Shown: positions 1 through 7,041, counted from the stretch's first letter. The stretch is DNA of 7,883 bases from JAQTTT01 sp964565435 (GCA_964565435.1 CAZMEY010000036.1:1-7883), one strand, 5' to 3'. A program made the numbers and translations. The notes: a model not told the origin generated them from the letters alone.

Positions 1-506
1 ACCCATTCTTTTGATTTCAATTCCAATTCTTTAACGGATTTTGAATTAAAGACTTTAAGCCCTGATTGAGTGTCAAAATCAAAACCAAAAAGTATTTTTA
101 CAACTTGCTTAAACCCATAACCTAATATTTTTCTGTAAACTGGGTCTTTTCTTTTTCTTATTGACAATATTAATTCATTTTTTCCAAGCATTTTAGCCAT
201 TGGCAATACATATTTCGGATGATACTCCAAATCAGCGTCAATTATTGCCGCATATTTTGATTGCAGGTGCTTTAATCCCTCATTTATGGCGCTGCCTTTT
301 CCTTTAGCATTGCTTCTGTGGATTATTTTATTCTTTATTTTTAATTTTTGGCACGCTTTTTTGGCTATTATATAAGTATTATCTTTTGAATCATCTATAA
401 TTATTGCCCTAAATTTTGCGCCTTTTAACTCTTTTTTCAATGTTTTTAAAAAATATTCAATGCTTTCCGATTCATTATAAGTAGGGATTATTATGTCAAT
501 ATCCAT
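1..506 (-). CDS. Family-2 glycosyltransferase, C-terminus cut by window edge
   Basis: The reading frame is open from an ATG at 506 to the left edge, giving 168 visible residues and no stop. The N-terminus MDIDIIIPTYNE is the usual first beta strand of a GT-A family-2 enzyme. IDDSKDNT (residues 37-44) resembles the nucleotide-binding DDxSxDxT of dolichyl-phosphate mannose synthases. GKGSAINEGLKH (69-80) and DADLEYHP (90-97) follow, the latter holding the metal-binding DxD. FDFDTQSGLKVF (142-153) matches the acceptor-side region of polyprenyl-phosphate glycosyltransferases. By family it should transfer a sugar from a nucleotide sugar to polyprenyl phosphate or a lipid-linked acceptor at the cytoplasmic membrane face. 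The sugar cannot be read from sequence. It diverges from the glycosyltransferase at 540 and shares a compact promoter region with it. A TATA box about 25 bp before the ATG supports this start and a leaderless mRNA. Whether a C-terminal membrane domain follows is unknown. Confidence 0.88.
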   Translation of the reverse strand, partial: MDIDIIIPTYNESESIEYFLKTLKKELKGAKFRAIIIDDSKDNTYIIAKKACQKLKIKNKIIHRSNAKGKGSAINEGLKHLQSKYAAIIDADLEYHPKYVLPMAKMLGKNELILSIRKRKDPVYRKILGYGFKQVVKILFGFDFDTQSGLKVFNSKSVKELELKSKEW

Positions 507-510
507 AATT

Positions 511-518
511 TTTAAAAT
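511..518 (+). promoter_or_regulatory. TATA box for glycosyltransferase at 540
   Basis: TTTAAAAT is centred about 25 bp before the A of the ATG at 540. This is the spacing expected when an archaeal transcript starts at or next to the start codon (leaderless). No Shine-Dalgarno-like sequence precedes the ATG, which fits. The BRE position just upstream is only weakly purine-rich. Confidence 0.65.
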
Positions 519-526
519 AAGGCATT

Positions 527-534
527 ATTTTAAA
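527..534 (-). promoter_or_regulatory. TATA box for glycosyltransferase starting at 506
   Basis: On the minus strand this reads TTTAAAAT and is centred about 25 bp before the ATG at 506. It is the mirror image of the box at 511-518. No ribosome binding site lies between it and the start, so a leaderless mRNA is likely. The box lies only five bases from the start codon of the opposite gene, so the two initiation complexes would collide. Confidence 0.65.
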
Positions 535-539
535 CATTT

Positions 540-1415
540 ATGATATCAGTAATTATTACAGCTTTTAAGGAACCAAGCACTATTGGCAAATGCATTAAGT
601 CAGTTGTTTCTCAAAAAATAAAGGAATCTTATGAATTATTGGTTATTGCTCCTGATAAGGAGACTCTTGATGCTGCAAAGAAAGCCAGCAGCAAAGTGAT
701 TGCTTTAAAGGATGATGCTTTAGGCAAATGGAATGCATTGAATATGGGTTTTAAGAAAGCCAAGGGAAGGGTTTTAATCCTATGCGATGGGGATACTTAT
801 TTAGGAAAAAACAGTATTAATTTTATTATTGATTCCTTTAATGATTCTGAAATTGGCATAGTTAGCGGCAAAGTTATTAGCACTAATGATAAAGATAATT
901 TAATGGGTTATTGGTCGCATCTATTAACGGATGCTGCACATAAAGAAAGATTAGCTAAAAGAAAGAAAAAAGAGTTTATTGACTGCAGCGGATATTTGAT
1001 AGGGTTAAGAACTGGAATTATAAAAGAATTGCCAAAGGATTTGCTTAGCGAGGACGCTTATATGAGCCATTATGTTTGGGATAAAGGGTTTGATACTGGC
1101 TATTCTCCAAAAGCAGAGGTATTCGTGAAGTATCCTGATAATTTGAATGACTGGTTTAAGCAAAAAAGAAGGAGCGCTGGAGGCTATCCCCAATTGAGCC
1201 AATATTTCAAAAAAACTCCTAAGATGAGGAGTTTTTCTAGCGAGGTTATAAAAGGTCCTTTTTATACTATAAGTTATGCCAAAAATGCCAAGGAGTTATT
1301 CTGGAGTATATTGTTGTTTCCTGCAAGGCTTGCTTTATGGACTATGGCTTTTTTTGACCAAAAATCAAAGAAAAGCTTTAAGCAGATTTGGCAAAGGGTT
1401 GAAAGCACTAAATAA
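540..1415 (+). CDS. Family-2 glycosyltransferase, membrane-anchored, processive-like
   Basis: This 291-residue protein begins MISVIITAFKEP, a GT-A first strand. It has a DGD metal-binding motif at 83-85, SGYLIGLR at 150-157 and an ED pair at 171-172 that is the likely catalytic-base region. QKRRSAG at 208-214 is a variant of the QxxRW motif of cellulose/hyaluronan-synthase-like family-2 enzymes, with Ser where Trp is usual. A hydrophobic stretch near 252-271 is a likely membrane anchor or re-entrant segment, followed by a basic tail. The cellulose-synthase-like proteins have several C-terminal helices, so this is a short form. A cytoplasmic-face role in extending a lipid-linked or surface glycan is inferred; donor and acceptor are unknown. 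It is the only plus-strand gene and ends 4 bp from the converging GPT gene. The ATG at 540 is supported by the TATA box 25 bp upstream. Confidence 0.88.
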   Translation: MISVIITAFKEPSTIGKCIKSVVSQKIKESYELLVIAPDKETLDAAKKASSKVIALKDDALGKWNALNMGFKKAKGRVLILCDGDTYLGKNSINFIIDSFNDSEIGIVSGKVISTNDKDNLMGYWSHLLTDAAHKERLAKRKKKEFIDCSGYLIGLRTGIIKELPKDLLSEDAYMSHYVWDKGFDTGYSPKAEVFVKYPDNLNDWFKQKRRSAGGYPQLSQYFKKTPKMRSFSSEVIKGPFYTISYAKNAKELFWSILLFPARLALWTMAFFDQKSKKSFKQIWQRVESTK

Positions 1416-1421
1416 TTTTTT
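1416..1421 (+). terminator. Possible oligo-T terminator
   Basis: Six T residues directly follow the TAA of the plus-strand glycosyltransferase, and archaeal RNA polymerase terminates at such T tracts. There is no clear hairpin. The tract overlaps the stop codon of the converging GPT gene by two bases. The call rests on position and the T-run only. Confidence 0.35.
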
Positions 1422-2436
1422 ACATGTATAATAGCCAAGGAATTATTGATATTATTATCTGAGCAAGAGTTAATTTTATGACTACTTGCTGCTCTGTTGA
1501 GCCATTCTTTCCCATAGCTAAGTGGGTTAATGAATAGATTTTGTCATATTTTGACTTGATTTTTCCTGTTTTTTTATCAATTATCCCTAAGCTTGTGGCA
1601 AATTTTTTTAGATTTATTAGCGAGCGCGCTTTTAATAGCCCTTCAAGCAAAAATAAAGACATTGTCATTAGAGCAAATTTTTCCATATTGGATAATATTG
1701 TGCACACTGCCACAACCCCTCCAAGAAGGTATGTTAAGCTATCTCCTGGAAATATTTTGGCTGGATGAAAATTGAAGATTAAAAAAGCCAATAATGCCGT
1801 TGCTGTTGATAATAATATAACAGCACTTACTGTTTCGCCAATATATAAAGAAAATAATCCCAAGCTTAATGTGTAAATTGCCCCCATGCTTGCTTCCAAG
1901 CCATTGAATCCTCCGAGCAGATTAACCATATTGGCGCAGCCTATTATTCCTATTGGAACAATCAATAAAGGATAAATTAAACCGAATTCTACCACTCCAA
2001 AGAGTGGCAGGCTCATGGAGCTTGTTCCTGCATTTATCACCATTAAAGGGATTACTGCAGGCAAGGTAAGCAAAGGCTTTTGCCATTGCTTTAAGCCTTT
2101 TTTATAAGTGAATCCTTCATATTTGACTTGCTTATTTGAAAGGTCATCAAAGAATCCTGATATTGTTATTAATAATATTGAAGCTATTGCGCTGAATAGT
2201 TCAAGAAATCCCTCGGAATCCTTTACTATAAAGGTTTTAAGGGCAATATATAAAAATATTCCAAACAATAATCCAAAAAGAGCGCATATTCCCCCTCCCA
2301 TTGGAACCATTATTTTTTTGGCTTTGTGGACATCATTGCTTTCCATGCCTATTTCTTTGAAGAAATTAATGAACATGGGCGTTGCAAAATAGGTTATTAT
2401 AAAGCTAAAAATTATGGCAATCAAAAGAATTACCAA
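1420..2436 (-). CDS. GPT-type polyprenyl-P GlcNAc-1-P transferase (AglH/Alg7-like)
   Basis: This polytopic membrane enzyme of the MraY/WecA/GPT family (338 residues, about ten helices) is predicted to move N-acetylhexosamine-1-phosphate from a UDP-sugar to polyprenyl phosphate. That is the first step of lipid-linked oligosaccharide synthesis. Motifs in order: VHKAKKIMVPMGGG (36-49), SGFFDD with the Asp pair D97-D98, NMVNLLGGFNGLEA (169-182) and FNFHPAKIFPGDS (221-233, with D232). YSLTHLAM (301-308) and GSTEQQVV (312-319) complete the set. GGFNGLE and the SLTH/TE tail match the archaeal/eukaryotic GPT branch better than MraY or WecA. UDP-GlcNAc is the usual donor in that branch, but the exact sugar is not shown. 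I chose the TTG start: helix 1 begins at residue 2, the next in-frame Met is residue 20 inside that helix, and AGGTGAT lies 5 bases upstream. ATT at 2439 is the only other candidate before an in-frame stop. It overlaps the 3' end of aglB by 7 bp, so translation is probably coupled. Confidence 0.9.
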   Translation of the reverse strand: MVILLIAIIFSFIITYFATPMFINFFKEIGMESNDVHKAKKIMVPMGGGICALFGLLFGIFLYIALKTFIVKDSEGFLELFSAIASILLITISGFFDDLSNKQVKYEGFTYKKGLKQWQKPLLTLPAVIPLMVINAGTSSMSLPLFGVVEFGLIYPLLIVPIGIIGCANMVNLLGGFNGLEASMGAIYTLSLGLFSLYIGETVSAVILLSTATALLAFLIFNFHPAKIFPGDSLTYLLGGVVAVCTILSNMEKFALMTMSLFLLEGLLKARSLINLKKFATSLGIIDKKTGKIKSKYDKIYSLTHLAMGKNGSTEQQVVIKLTLAQIIISIIPWLLYM

Positions 2437-5150
2437 AATGCATCACCTGAAACGCTCCAATAATCCGGCAGTTTTTCATCAAGTATCCATGGCTCAAGCT
2501 CGGTGTAATTTATTTTGTAAATCTTTAAATCAGTGAGCCCGCTGTTAACCATTCCCTGGACTGTTAGAGCTCTTTCATTGTCATAAGCTATTTCAAATCC
2601 TGGAACACTCATATTAAGCAAATATAAATAAGTGAATAGGTTGTCCGAAGCATTTTCGGTTATTAATACAACTCCATCATTCAACAGCAAGGGGTATTCC
2701 CTTATGCTGTCAGTCCTGTAAGTAAAGCATCCTTCATTTTCAACGCATTGGCCATTAAAGGGCAATATGGCATAATTATTTGTTATATATGGATTGTAAA
2801 TATATGCATAAGGCGAGCTTATTGCCCCATTTGCTGGATTGTAAGGATATATGATTGCAACAATATATGTTGATTCTTTTTTGAAGATGAAATTATTGTA
2901 AACAAAATCTTCCTGCACAGGGTAGGCTCCATAGATTGAGCTGAATACCAATAGTTTTGGATAGAGTGTTGAATTCTCCAAATTAAGCTGGTTGTCAATC
3001 TCTTCAGAAAATGTTCCCACAGTGTAATAAGTCGGCCTTTTGCCTATTCTTCCCATTTGCACATATTTAAGCACATCATCATCAACTATTAAAAAATAGT
3101 CGGGCTTTGAAAAATCAAGCGCCAAATGAGTTGCAGGCTCAGTCATATTATAAGTCCCATTTTGATAGATTCTTGAAGCAAATAAATATCTTCCAGTTAA
3201 ATGATCCCTATTAACATAAAAGTTTCCTCCATCAAGTGTTGTAGCCCTTTCACCCATTGCCTGCACCCAATAACCATAATCCCACCAGTGGGTGAAAACG
3301 CTTGTATTAGCAGTGCTTGCCCTAACCCACTGCATTGCTTCATCCCATTCATAAGTGAATGGAGGATAAATGCTTTTATTTGAATTGTATGATACTGTGT
3401 AATTATAATAAAATATTAATGCAAATGCGATTCCTATTATTGCATAAGCTATTTTTGGATGCTTTATTATTTTGCCAAATATTTCGCTGATTTTTTCAAA
3501 AGCGTAGCCTGAAAGTAGTGCTGCCACTGGGCAAACAGAAAATATCATCCTAACTGCCATTCTTGCAGTGACAGCTGAAAGGAAAAAATAGAAAAATATG
3601 AATAAATATTCCATTTTTATCTCCGAAAACTCTTCAATTTTTTTATTGTTTTTAATAATAAAATATAATGCATATGCCAAAAATATTATTATAAACAAAT
3701 AATGCAATTCCAAGCCAAAAATCCTCGTGGCAAAGAATTCATTGAATGAGCTATACTCTTGGCTGTCGCTGAATCTTGAAAAAATGAATGCAAGCATCAA
3801 TAATATGAATGCTATTGAAAGCACTGTTCTTTGATTTTTGAATTTTTTAAGCATTGCATAAAATAATAGGAAAGCCCCAATCATCATTGTAAAAAAGTTA
3901 TAATTAAGCCCGCTCCACCAGTCAGCTCCGCTGGAGCTTATAAAATAAGGAGCCTGCAATTCGCTGACACTGTTTGAAAAAGCATCACCTGCAGGATTTA
4001 TGATTGAATCAGCATAAGCAAAGATTTTTTGGTAAAAACTAATGCCTGGAAAGATTGGAGTTATTAATAATATTGCTGCTGCACCTATTAATAGGATATA
4101 ATAATGCTCTGGAAGGTTTTTTGGCTTGTATTTTATTAAAAATCTTGATATCTTAGGATAGATTTCATAATAATAAAGATTTAATAATAATGCTATTGGG
4201 AAAAAAAGGAATAAATAATTCTTTAATATGTCAAATCCTGCGCCAAATCTTGAAGTGAATAGTGTTGTTGCCAAAGCCGCAATTGTCAGCAATAAATAGG
4301 TTATTGAATCGCTTCTTTTTGATATTTTAAAAAGTATGGAAATAATAAATGCAATGCCTAATGGGACAAATATTACTGCAACCCCTCCCCACGAAAGGGC
4401 AGAAAGGGTCAAGGATGCTCCGGCAAATATTCCATAAACAGTTTTTTTGATTATTTTTTTCTCATTAATTGATTTAAATACAAAATATGCCAATGCAAAC
4501 AAAAACATCATAGCTATTGCTTCTTTTTCAATTACTCCTGCGCTAGTCCTGTATAAATATCCGGTCATTACTGCCAAAAGCATTGAAGAGACAAAGGCTA
4601 TTTTTTTGCTTTTGAAAACCTCTTTGGCAAAAAAGAAGAAAAAAATCATTGAAATGACTGTTGCTATTGGAGGATAATATATTGAAGCATCAACTATTGA
4701 CATCTCTTGGCCTAAAAAATTGGTAACCCAATATAATATTGCAGCGGAATAAGAGGGTGATAATAGCTCTTGGCTGGTGTCAAAACCTAAAGGATAGTGC
4801 CTTAAAGTGTCATTGGCAACCAATCCATCCCCAACTATTTGCTTTGCATATCTTAAAAAAATATAAGTGTCAAGGTCTGGAAGTATTCCTCCACTATAAT
4901 TTGGGACTGCCTGCACTCTTACTTGCCATACAAAAAAGCATGCAATAATTATCAATAATGCTGTGCATGCAGGATAAGTGAATTTTTTATTTTTGATAAA
5001 CCAGTCCTTTGTTTTAGAAAAATCAATATTAAAATCTTCCTCATCATCTTCTTGCTTTTTATTATCCTTTTTGCCTTTGAAGAAATTTTTGATTCCTGAA
5101 AAATCTATTTCAAAATCATCCTCTTCTTTTTCTATTCTTTTTTTAGCCAT
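2430..5150 (-). CDS. aglB: Oligosaccharyltransferase AglB (STT3 family, long form)
   Basis: This 906-residue membrane enzyme transfers a glycan from its polyprenyl carrier to Asn in N-X-S/T sequons on the outer membrane face. After a charged cytoplasmic N-terminus, helix 1 spans about 58-76. The first external loop has DLD (92-94), the metal-binding DxD. SVSE (394-397) is the external-loop-5 SVSE/TIxE motif. WWDYG (622-626) is the signature sequon-binding motif at the start of the soluble domain. DVLKYVQM (692-699) fits the archaeal DxxKxxxM/I (DK) motif. An RMAVRM segment (530-535) lies in a late helix. The length fits AglB-L proteins, and every motif I looked for is intact. The ATG follows the SpoIIM stop with no gap, with an AGGGGG tract 7 bases upstream. 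Odd points are a duplicated acidic block in the N-terminus and nine sequons after residue 580. Being in one operon with GPT, it joins the first and last steps of N-glycosylation. Confidence 0.97.
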   Translation of the reverse strand: MAKKRIEKEEDDFEIDFSGIKNFFKGKKDNKKQEDDEEDFNIDFSKTKDWFIKNKKFTYPACTALLIIIACFFVWQVRVQAVPNYSGGILPDLDTYIFLRYAKQIVGDGLVANDTLRHYPLGFDTSQELLSPSYSAAILYWVTNFLGQEMSIVDASIYYPPIATVISMIFFFFFAKEVFKSKKIAFVSSMLLAVMTGYLYRTSAGVIEKEAIAMMFLFALAYFVFKSINEKKIIKKTVYGIFAGASLTLSALSWGGVAVIFVPLGIAFIISILFKISKRSDSITYLLLTIAALATTLFTSRFGAGFDILKNYLFLFFPIALLLNLYYYEIYPKISRFLIKYKPKNLPEHYYILLIGAAAILLITPIFPGISFYQKIFAYADSIINPAGDAFSNSVSELQAPYFISSSGADWWSGLNYNFFTMMIGAFLLFYAMLKKFKNQRTVLSIAFILLMLAFIFSRFSDSQEYSSFNEFFATRIFGLELHYLFIIIFLAYALYFIIKNNKKIEEFSEIKMEYLFIFFYFFLSAVTARMAVRMIFSVCPVAALLSGYAFEKISEIFGKIIKHPKIAYAIIGIAFALIFYYNYTVSYNSNKSIYPPFTYEWDEAMQWVRASTANTSVFTHWWDYGYWVQAMGERATTLDGGNFYVNRDHLTGRYLFASRIYQNGTYNMTEPATHLALDFSKPDYFLIVDDDVLKYVQMGRIGKRPTYYTVGTFSEEIDNQLNLENSTLYPKLLVFSSIYGAYPVQEDFVYNNFIFKKESTYIVAIIYPYNPANGAISSPYAYIYNPYITNNYAILPFNGQCVENEGCFTYRTDSIREYPLLLNDGVVLITENASDNLFTYLYLLNMSVPGFEIAYDNERALTVQGMVNSGLTDLKIYKINYTELEPWILDEKLPDYWSVSGDAFW
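2442..2448 (-). promoter_or_regulatory. Ribosome binding site of GPT, inside aglB
   Basis: The minus strand reads AGGTGAT here, seven bases complementary to the archaeal 16S 3' end (consensus GGAGGTGAT). It ends 5 bases before the TTG at 2436. It lies within the last codons of aglB and decides the start, because the only nearby ATG (2444-2442) is in a frame belonging to neither gene. Confidence 0.7.
4986..5126 (-). repeat. Duplicated acidic-aromatic-basic block in AglB N-terminus
   Basis: AglB residues 9-28 and 36-55 are two copies of one pattern at a 27-residue spacing: an acidic run, D-F-x-I-D-F-S, then x-x-K-x-aromatic-F and a lysine-rich end. Copy 1 contains DFEIDFSGIKNFF and copy 2 DFNIDFSKTKDWF. 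Codons differ at many synonymous positions, so the duplication is not recent or has been shuffled. The block precedes helix 1 and should be cytoplasmic. It is not part of the catalytic STT3 fold. Confidence 0.7.
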
Positions 5151-5978
5151 TTATATGCCCCCTGCTTCTATGAATCCTGCAACAAAAATCAATACTATAC
5201 TTATAATCAATAGAAATATTATGTTCTTAAATAGTTTAAAAAAGTTATTATTGCTAAAGCTTTTCCTTATTATTGAAGCGCTTATTATTCCTCCAATAAG
5301 GCTTGCTATAAAATAAGCCACTAATTCAAAGGTTCCATGAAGCATGTACTGCCCCAACCCTAAAGGAATGTTTGCCAATACATCTATTATCATGCTCTGG
5401 CTGCCTGCAACTTTTTCCCTAACAAAAATGCCAACAGCTGTTCCAAGAATGCTTGCGTTCCATGAAAGTATAAGGACTGCTCCTGCGCCGTAAATGACTG
5501 AAAAAAGTATGCAAAAAAAGAGCACCCTCAAGTTGTTTTGGACTATTGACCAAAAAAATGCGCTGTTTTCAATAATATTTGCGGAAGCAATCACTTTCAT
5601 TGCAGAGATTTCATTAATCTGCTCCAAAAAAGCAGATTCGAAAGAGTTTTCCGGCAAAAAGCTAAACCAAAGCACTGCTGAAATGGTGAATCCCAAAAAG
5701 AGGAAAAAAAATGCGCTAATGATATCAAGATTGTTTTTGAATATTGGCTGCTTATTCTCCAAAAGCTTAATGGACAATGATTCCTCATCTTTCAATAAAT
5801 CAATGAACAATGGCGTTGCAGCAAGGGTTGTAAAAAAAACCGAAAAAAGGCTTGCATTGCCCGGAAAAACATAAAGTGAGATTATTATTCCAACACTTGA
5901 AAACAGGATTCCCAAAAAAAACAGGTGCCAACTATTTTTTCTTACATCCCTTGGAGTCATAAGGCTTTCAAGCACCAT
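5151..5978 (-). CDS. SpoIIM-family (DUF95) integral membrane protein
   Basis: This 275-residue protein has about six hydrophobic segments, roughly 18-38, 44-60, 86-106, 152-172, 205-237 and 250-270. The region NASILGTAVGIF (174-185) through LGQYMLHGTFELVAYFIAS (208-226) matches the conserved half of the stage II sporulation protein M family, whose hallmark is an HGxFEL-like motif in a helix, here H214 to L219. In Bacillus, SpoIIM belongs to the membrane complex driving engulfment. Archaeal members have no established function, so a sporulation role should not be read into it. The start ATG lies one base after the stop of the orc1/cdc6-like gene, with GAGG (5986-5989) 7 bases upstream, and the stop abuts the aglB ATG. 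It is thus embedded in an operon whose later genes do N-glycosylation. The loop between helices 3 and 4 (about 107-150) is the largest soluble part. Family assignment is good, role unknown. Confidence 0.85.
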   Translation of the reverse strand: MVLESLMTPRDVRKNSWHLFFLGILFSSVGIIISLYVFPGNASLFSVFFTTLAATPLFIDLLKDEESLSIKLLENKQPIFKNNLDIISAFFFLFLGFTISAVLWFSFLPENSFESAFLEQINEISAMKVIASANIIENSAFFWSIVQNNLRVLFFCILFSVIYGAGAVLILSWNASILGTAVGIFVREKVAGSQSMIIDVLANIPLGLGQYMLHGTFELVAYFIASLIGGIISASIIRKSFSNNNFFKLFKNIIFLLIISIVLIFVAGFIEAGGI

Positions 5979-5979
5979 G

Positions 5980-7041
5980 TTATTGCCTCAAAAAAATCTT
6001 CCTGCTTTTGCCCCTAAAACCCATGCCAGTATCCTCAGTTTTAATGAACTCAAGCAATTCCAATTTGTTTAAATATTTGCGGAATGTCCTGAGACTTATA
6101 CCTTTGTTGGATTTAATAAATAATTCATAAAAATCACCGGTGATTATTCCATTATTGCTTTTGAGCAAGTCAAGCATTGCCTTTTCATGCTCTTCAAGCC
6201 CTTTAATTAAATCAGTCCTAATGGAGTTCTTTACGGATTCAATTGCAACAGCTACATGCTCCTTTTTAATTTTCTTGGATGAATCCTTTTCAGCAACCCT
6301 GCCGGATTTCAATAATAATGATATTCCCTTCCTTAAATCCCTGCACTCAAAGCAATAATCAACCGCTAAATCAAACGCATCAGAATCAAAAACATTGGGG
6401 TAAAACGCATATTTAATCCTTTCCTCCAATATCTCCCTAACTTGTTCATAATTATATTCCTTAAAGTCCAAGCTTTCAAGGTTTAATCTTGACATTAGCC
6501 TAGAATCAATTTTTTTCAAAAAATCAGCATAGTTTGAGATAAATATTATGCACACCTTTTTTCCCAATCCTTCAATCAAGGGATAAATAAAATCCATATC
6601 CTGCGCCTTATCAATCTCGTCAAAAACTATTGCAACACCTTTCTTTCCCTCAATCTTCCTTATAATATTCCCCATAATCTCTTCAGTACTTATGCCTTTC
6701 CTAGGATAAGGCGTTCCAAAAAGCTGGCTAAGCTCAACAAAGACGCTGTGGCTTGTGGAACTCTTCCAATTATTGATATAGCAAGGCATAATGTCATTGC
6801 TTGACTCCTTTAAATCATTCAAAATAAACTTCATTGTCAAAGTCTTTCCGATTCCCGGCTTTCCAGTAATGAATATGTTGCTGGGCTTTTTTTCAAAAAA
6901 CATTGGCTTAATTGAATCAGCAATCTTTCTCATCTCATAATCCCTGCTTTTGACGCTGTCAGGAATATAATCAAAATCAAGAACGCTCTCGTCAGAAAAC
7001 AATGTCTGGTCACTAGATAATAAATCATTGAACAAAGACAT
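5980..7041 (-). CDS. cdc6: Orc1/Cdc6-type AAA+ ATPase
   Basis: This 353-residue protein has the archaeal initiator layout. The N-terminal lead-in DESVLDFDYIPDSVKSRDYEM (17-37) is typical of Orc1/Cdc6. Walker A is GKPGIGKT (60-67), Walker B FDEID (140-144), and a likely sensor-1 Asn is N170. An arginine-rich SRLMSRL segment (180-186) and sensor 2 around RDLRK (234-238, R237) complete the ATPase. Residues 280-353 form the winged-helix DNA-binding domain (EHEKAMLDLLKSNNGIITGDFY, with the likely recognition region ISLRTFRKYLNKLELL). The family binds origin DNA and loads the MCM helicase. The protein is shorter than the usual ~400 residues, and the sensor-2 stretch reads CRDLRK where GDxRxA is common. 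It may therefore be a divergent paralogue, not the main initiator. It is first in an operon with SpoIIM, aglB and GPT, and its own TATA box lies 27 bp upstream. The ATG fits a leaderless start; I see no Shine-Dalgarno sequence. Confidence 0.88.
   Translation of the reverse strand: MSLFNDLLSSDQTLFSDESVLDFDYIPDSVKSRDYEMRKIADSIKPMFFEKKPSNIFITGKPGIGKTLTMKFILNDLKESSNDIMPCYINNWKSSTSHSVFVELSQLFGTPYPRKGISTEEIMGNIIRKIEGKKGVAIVFDEIDKAQDMDFIYPLIEGLGKKVCIIFISNYADFLKKIDSRLMSRLNLESLDFKEYNYEQVREILEERIKYAFYPNVFDSDAFDLAVDYCFECRDLRKGISLLLKSGRVAEKDSSKKIKKEHVAVAIESVKNSIRTDLIKGLEEHEKAMLDLLKSNNGIITGDFYELFIKSNKGISLRTFRKYLNKLELLEFIKTEDTGMGFRGKSRKIFLRQ

Larger units (their letters stand above)
511..534. repeat. Perfect inverted repeat in divergent promoter
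   Basis: The arms TTTAAAATAA (511-520) and TTATTTTAAA (525-534) are exact reverse complements, ten bases each, separated by GGCA. The whole 33-bp gap between the two divergent starts consists of this repeat plus four or five bases on each side. Each arm contains one gene's TATA-like box. The element therefore probably has to bind TBP in two opposite orientations. A regulator site of the same symmetry cannot be excluded. Confidence 0.8.

Noticed and set aside
1005..2392. Several 60-94 codon antisense frames opposite the glycosyltransferase and GPT genes
   Set aside because: No recognisable motifs, and the opposite strand has conserved family motifs throughout. These are shadow frames.
4978..5874. 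Plus-strand open frames of 112 and 126 codons opposite aglB and SpoIIM
   Set aside because: They lie wholly antisense to well-supported genes. Their composition (for example serine runs opposite Asp/Glu codons) follows from the real frame, and they have no promoter or ribosome binding site of their own.
5151..5978. Sporulation function for the SpoIIM-family gene
   Set aside because: The name comes from Bacillus. The neighbours here are archaeal replication and glycosylation genes and no other sporulation genes are visible, so only family membership is claimed.
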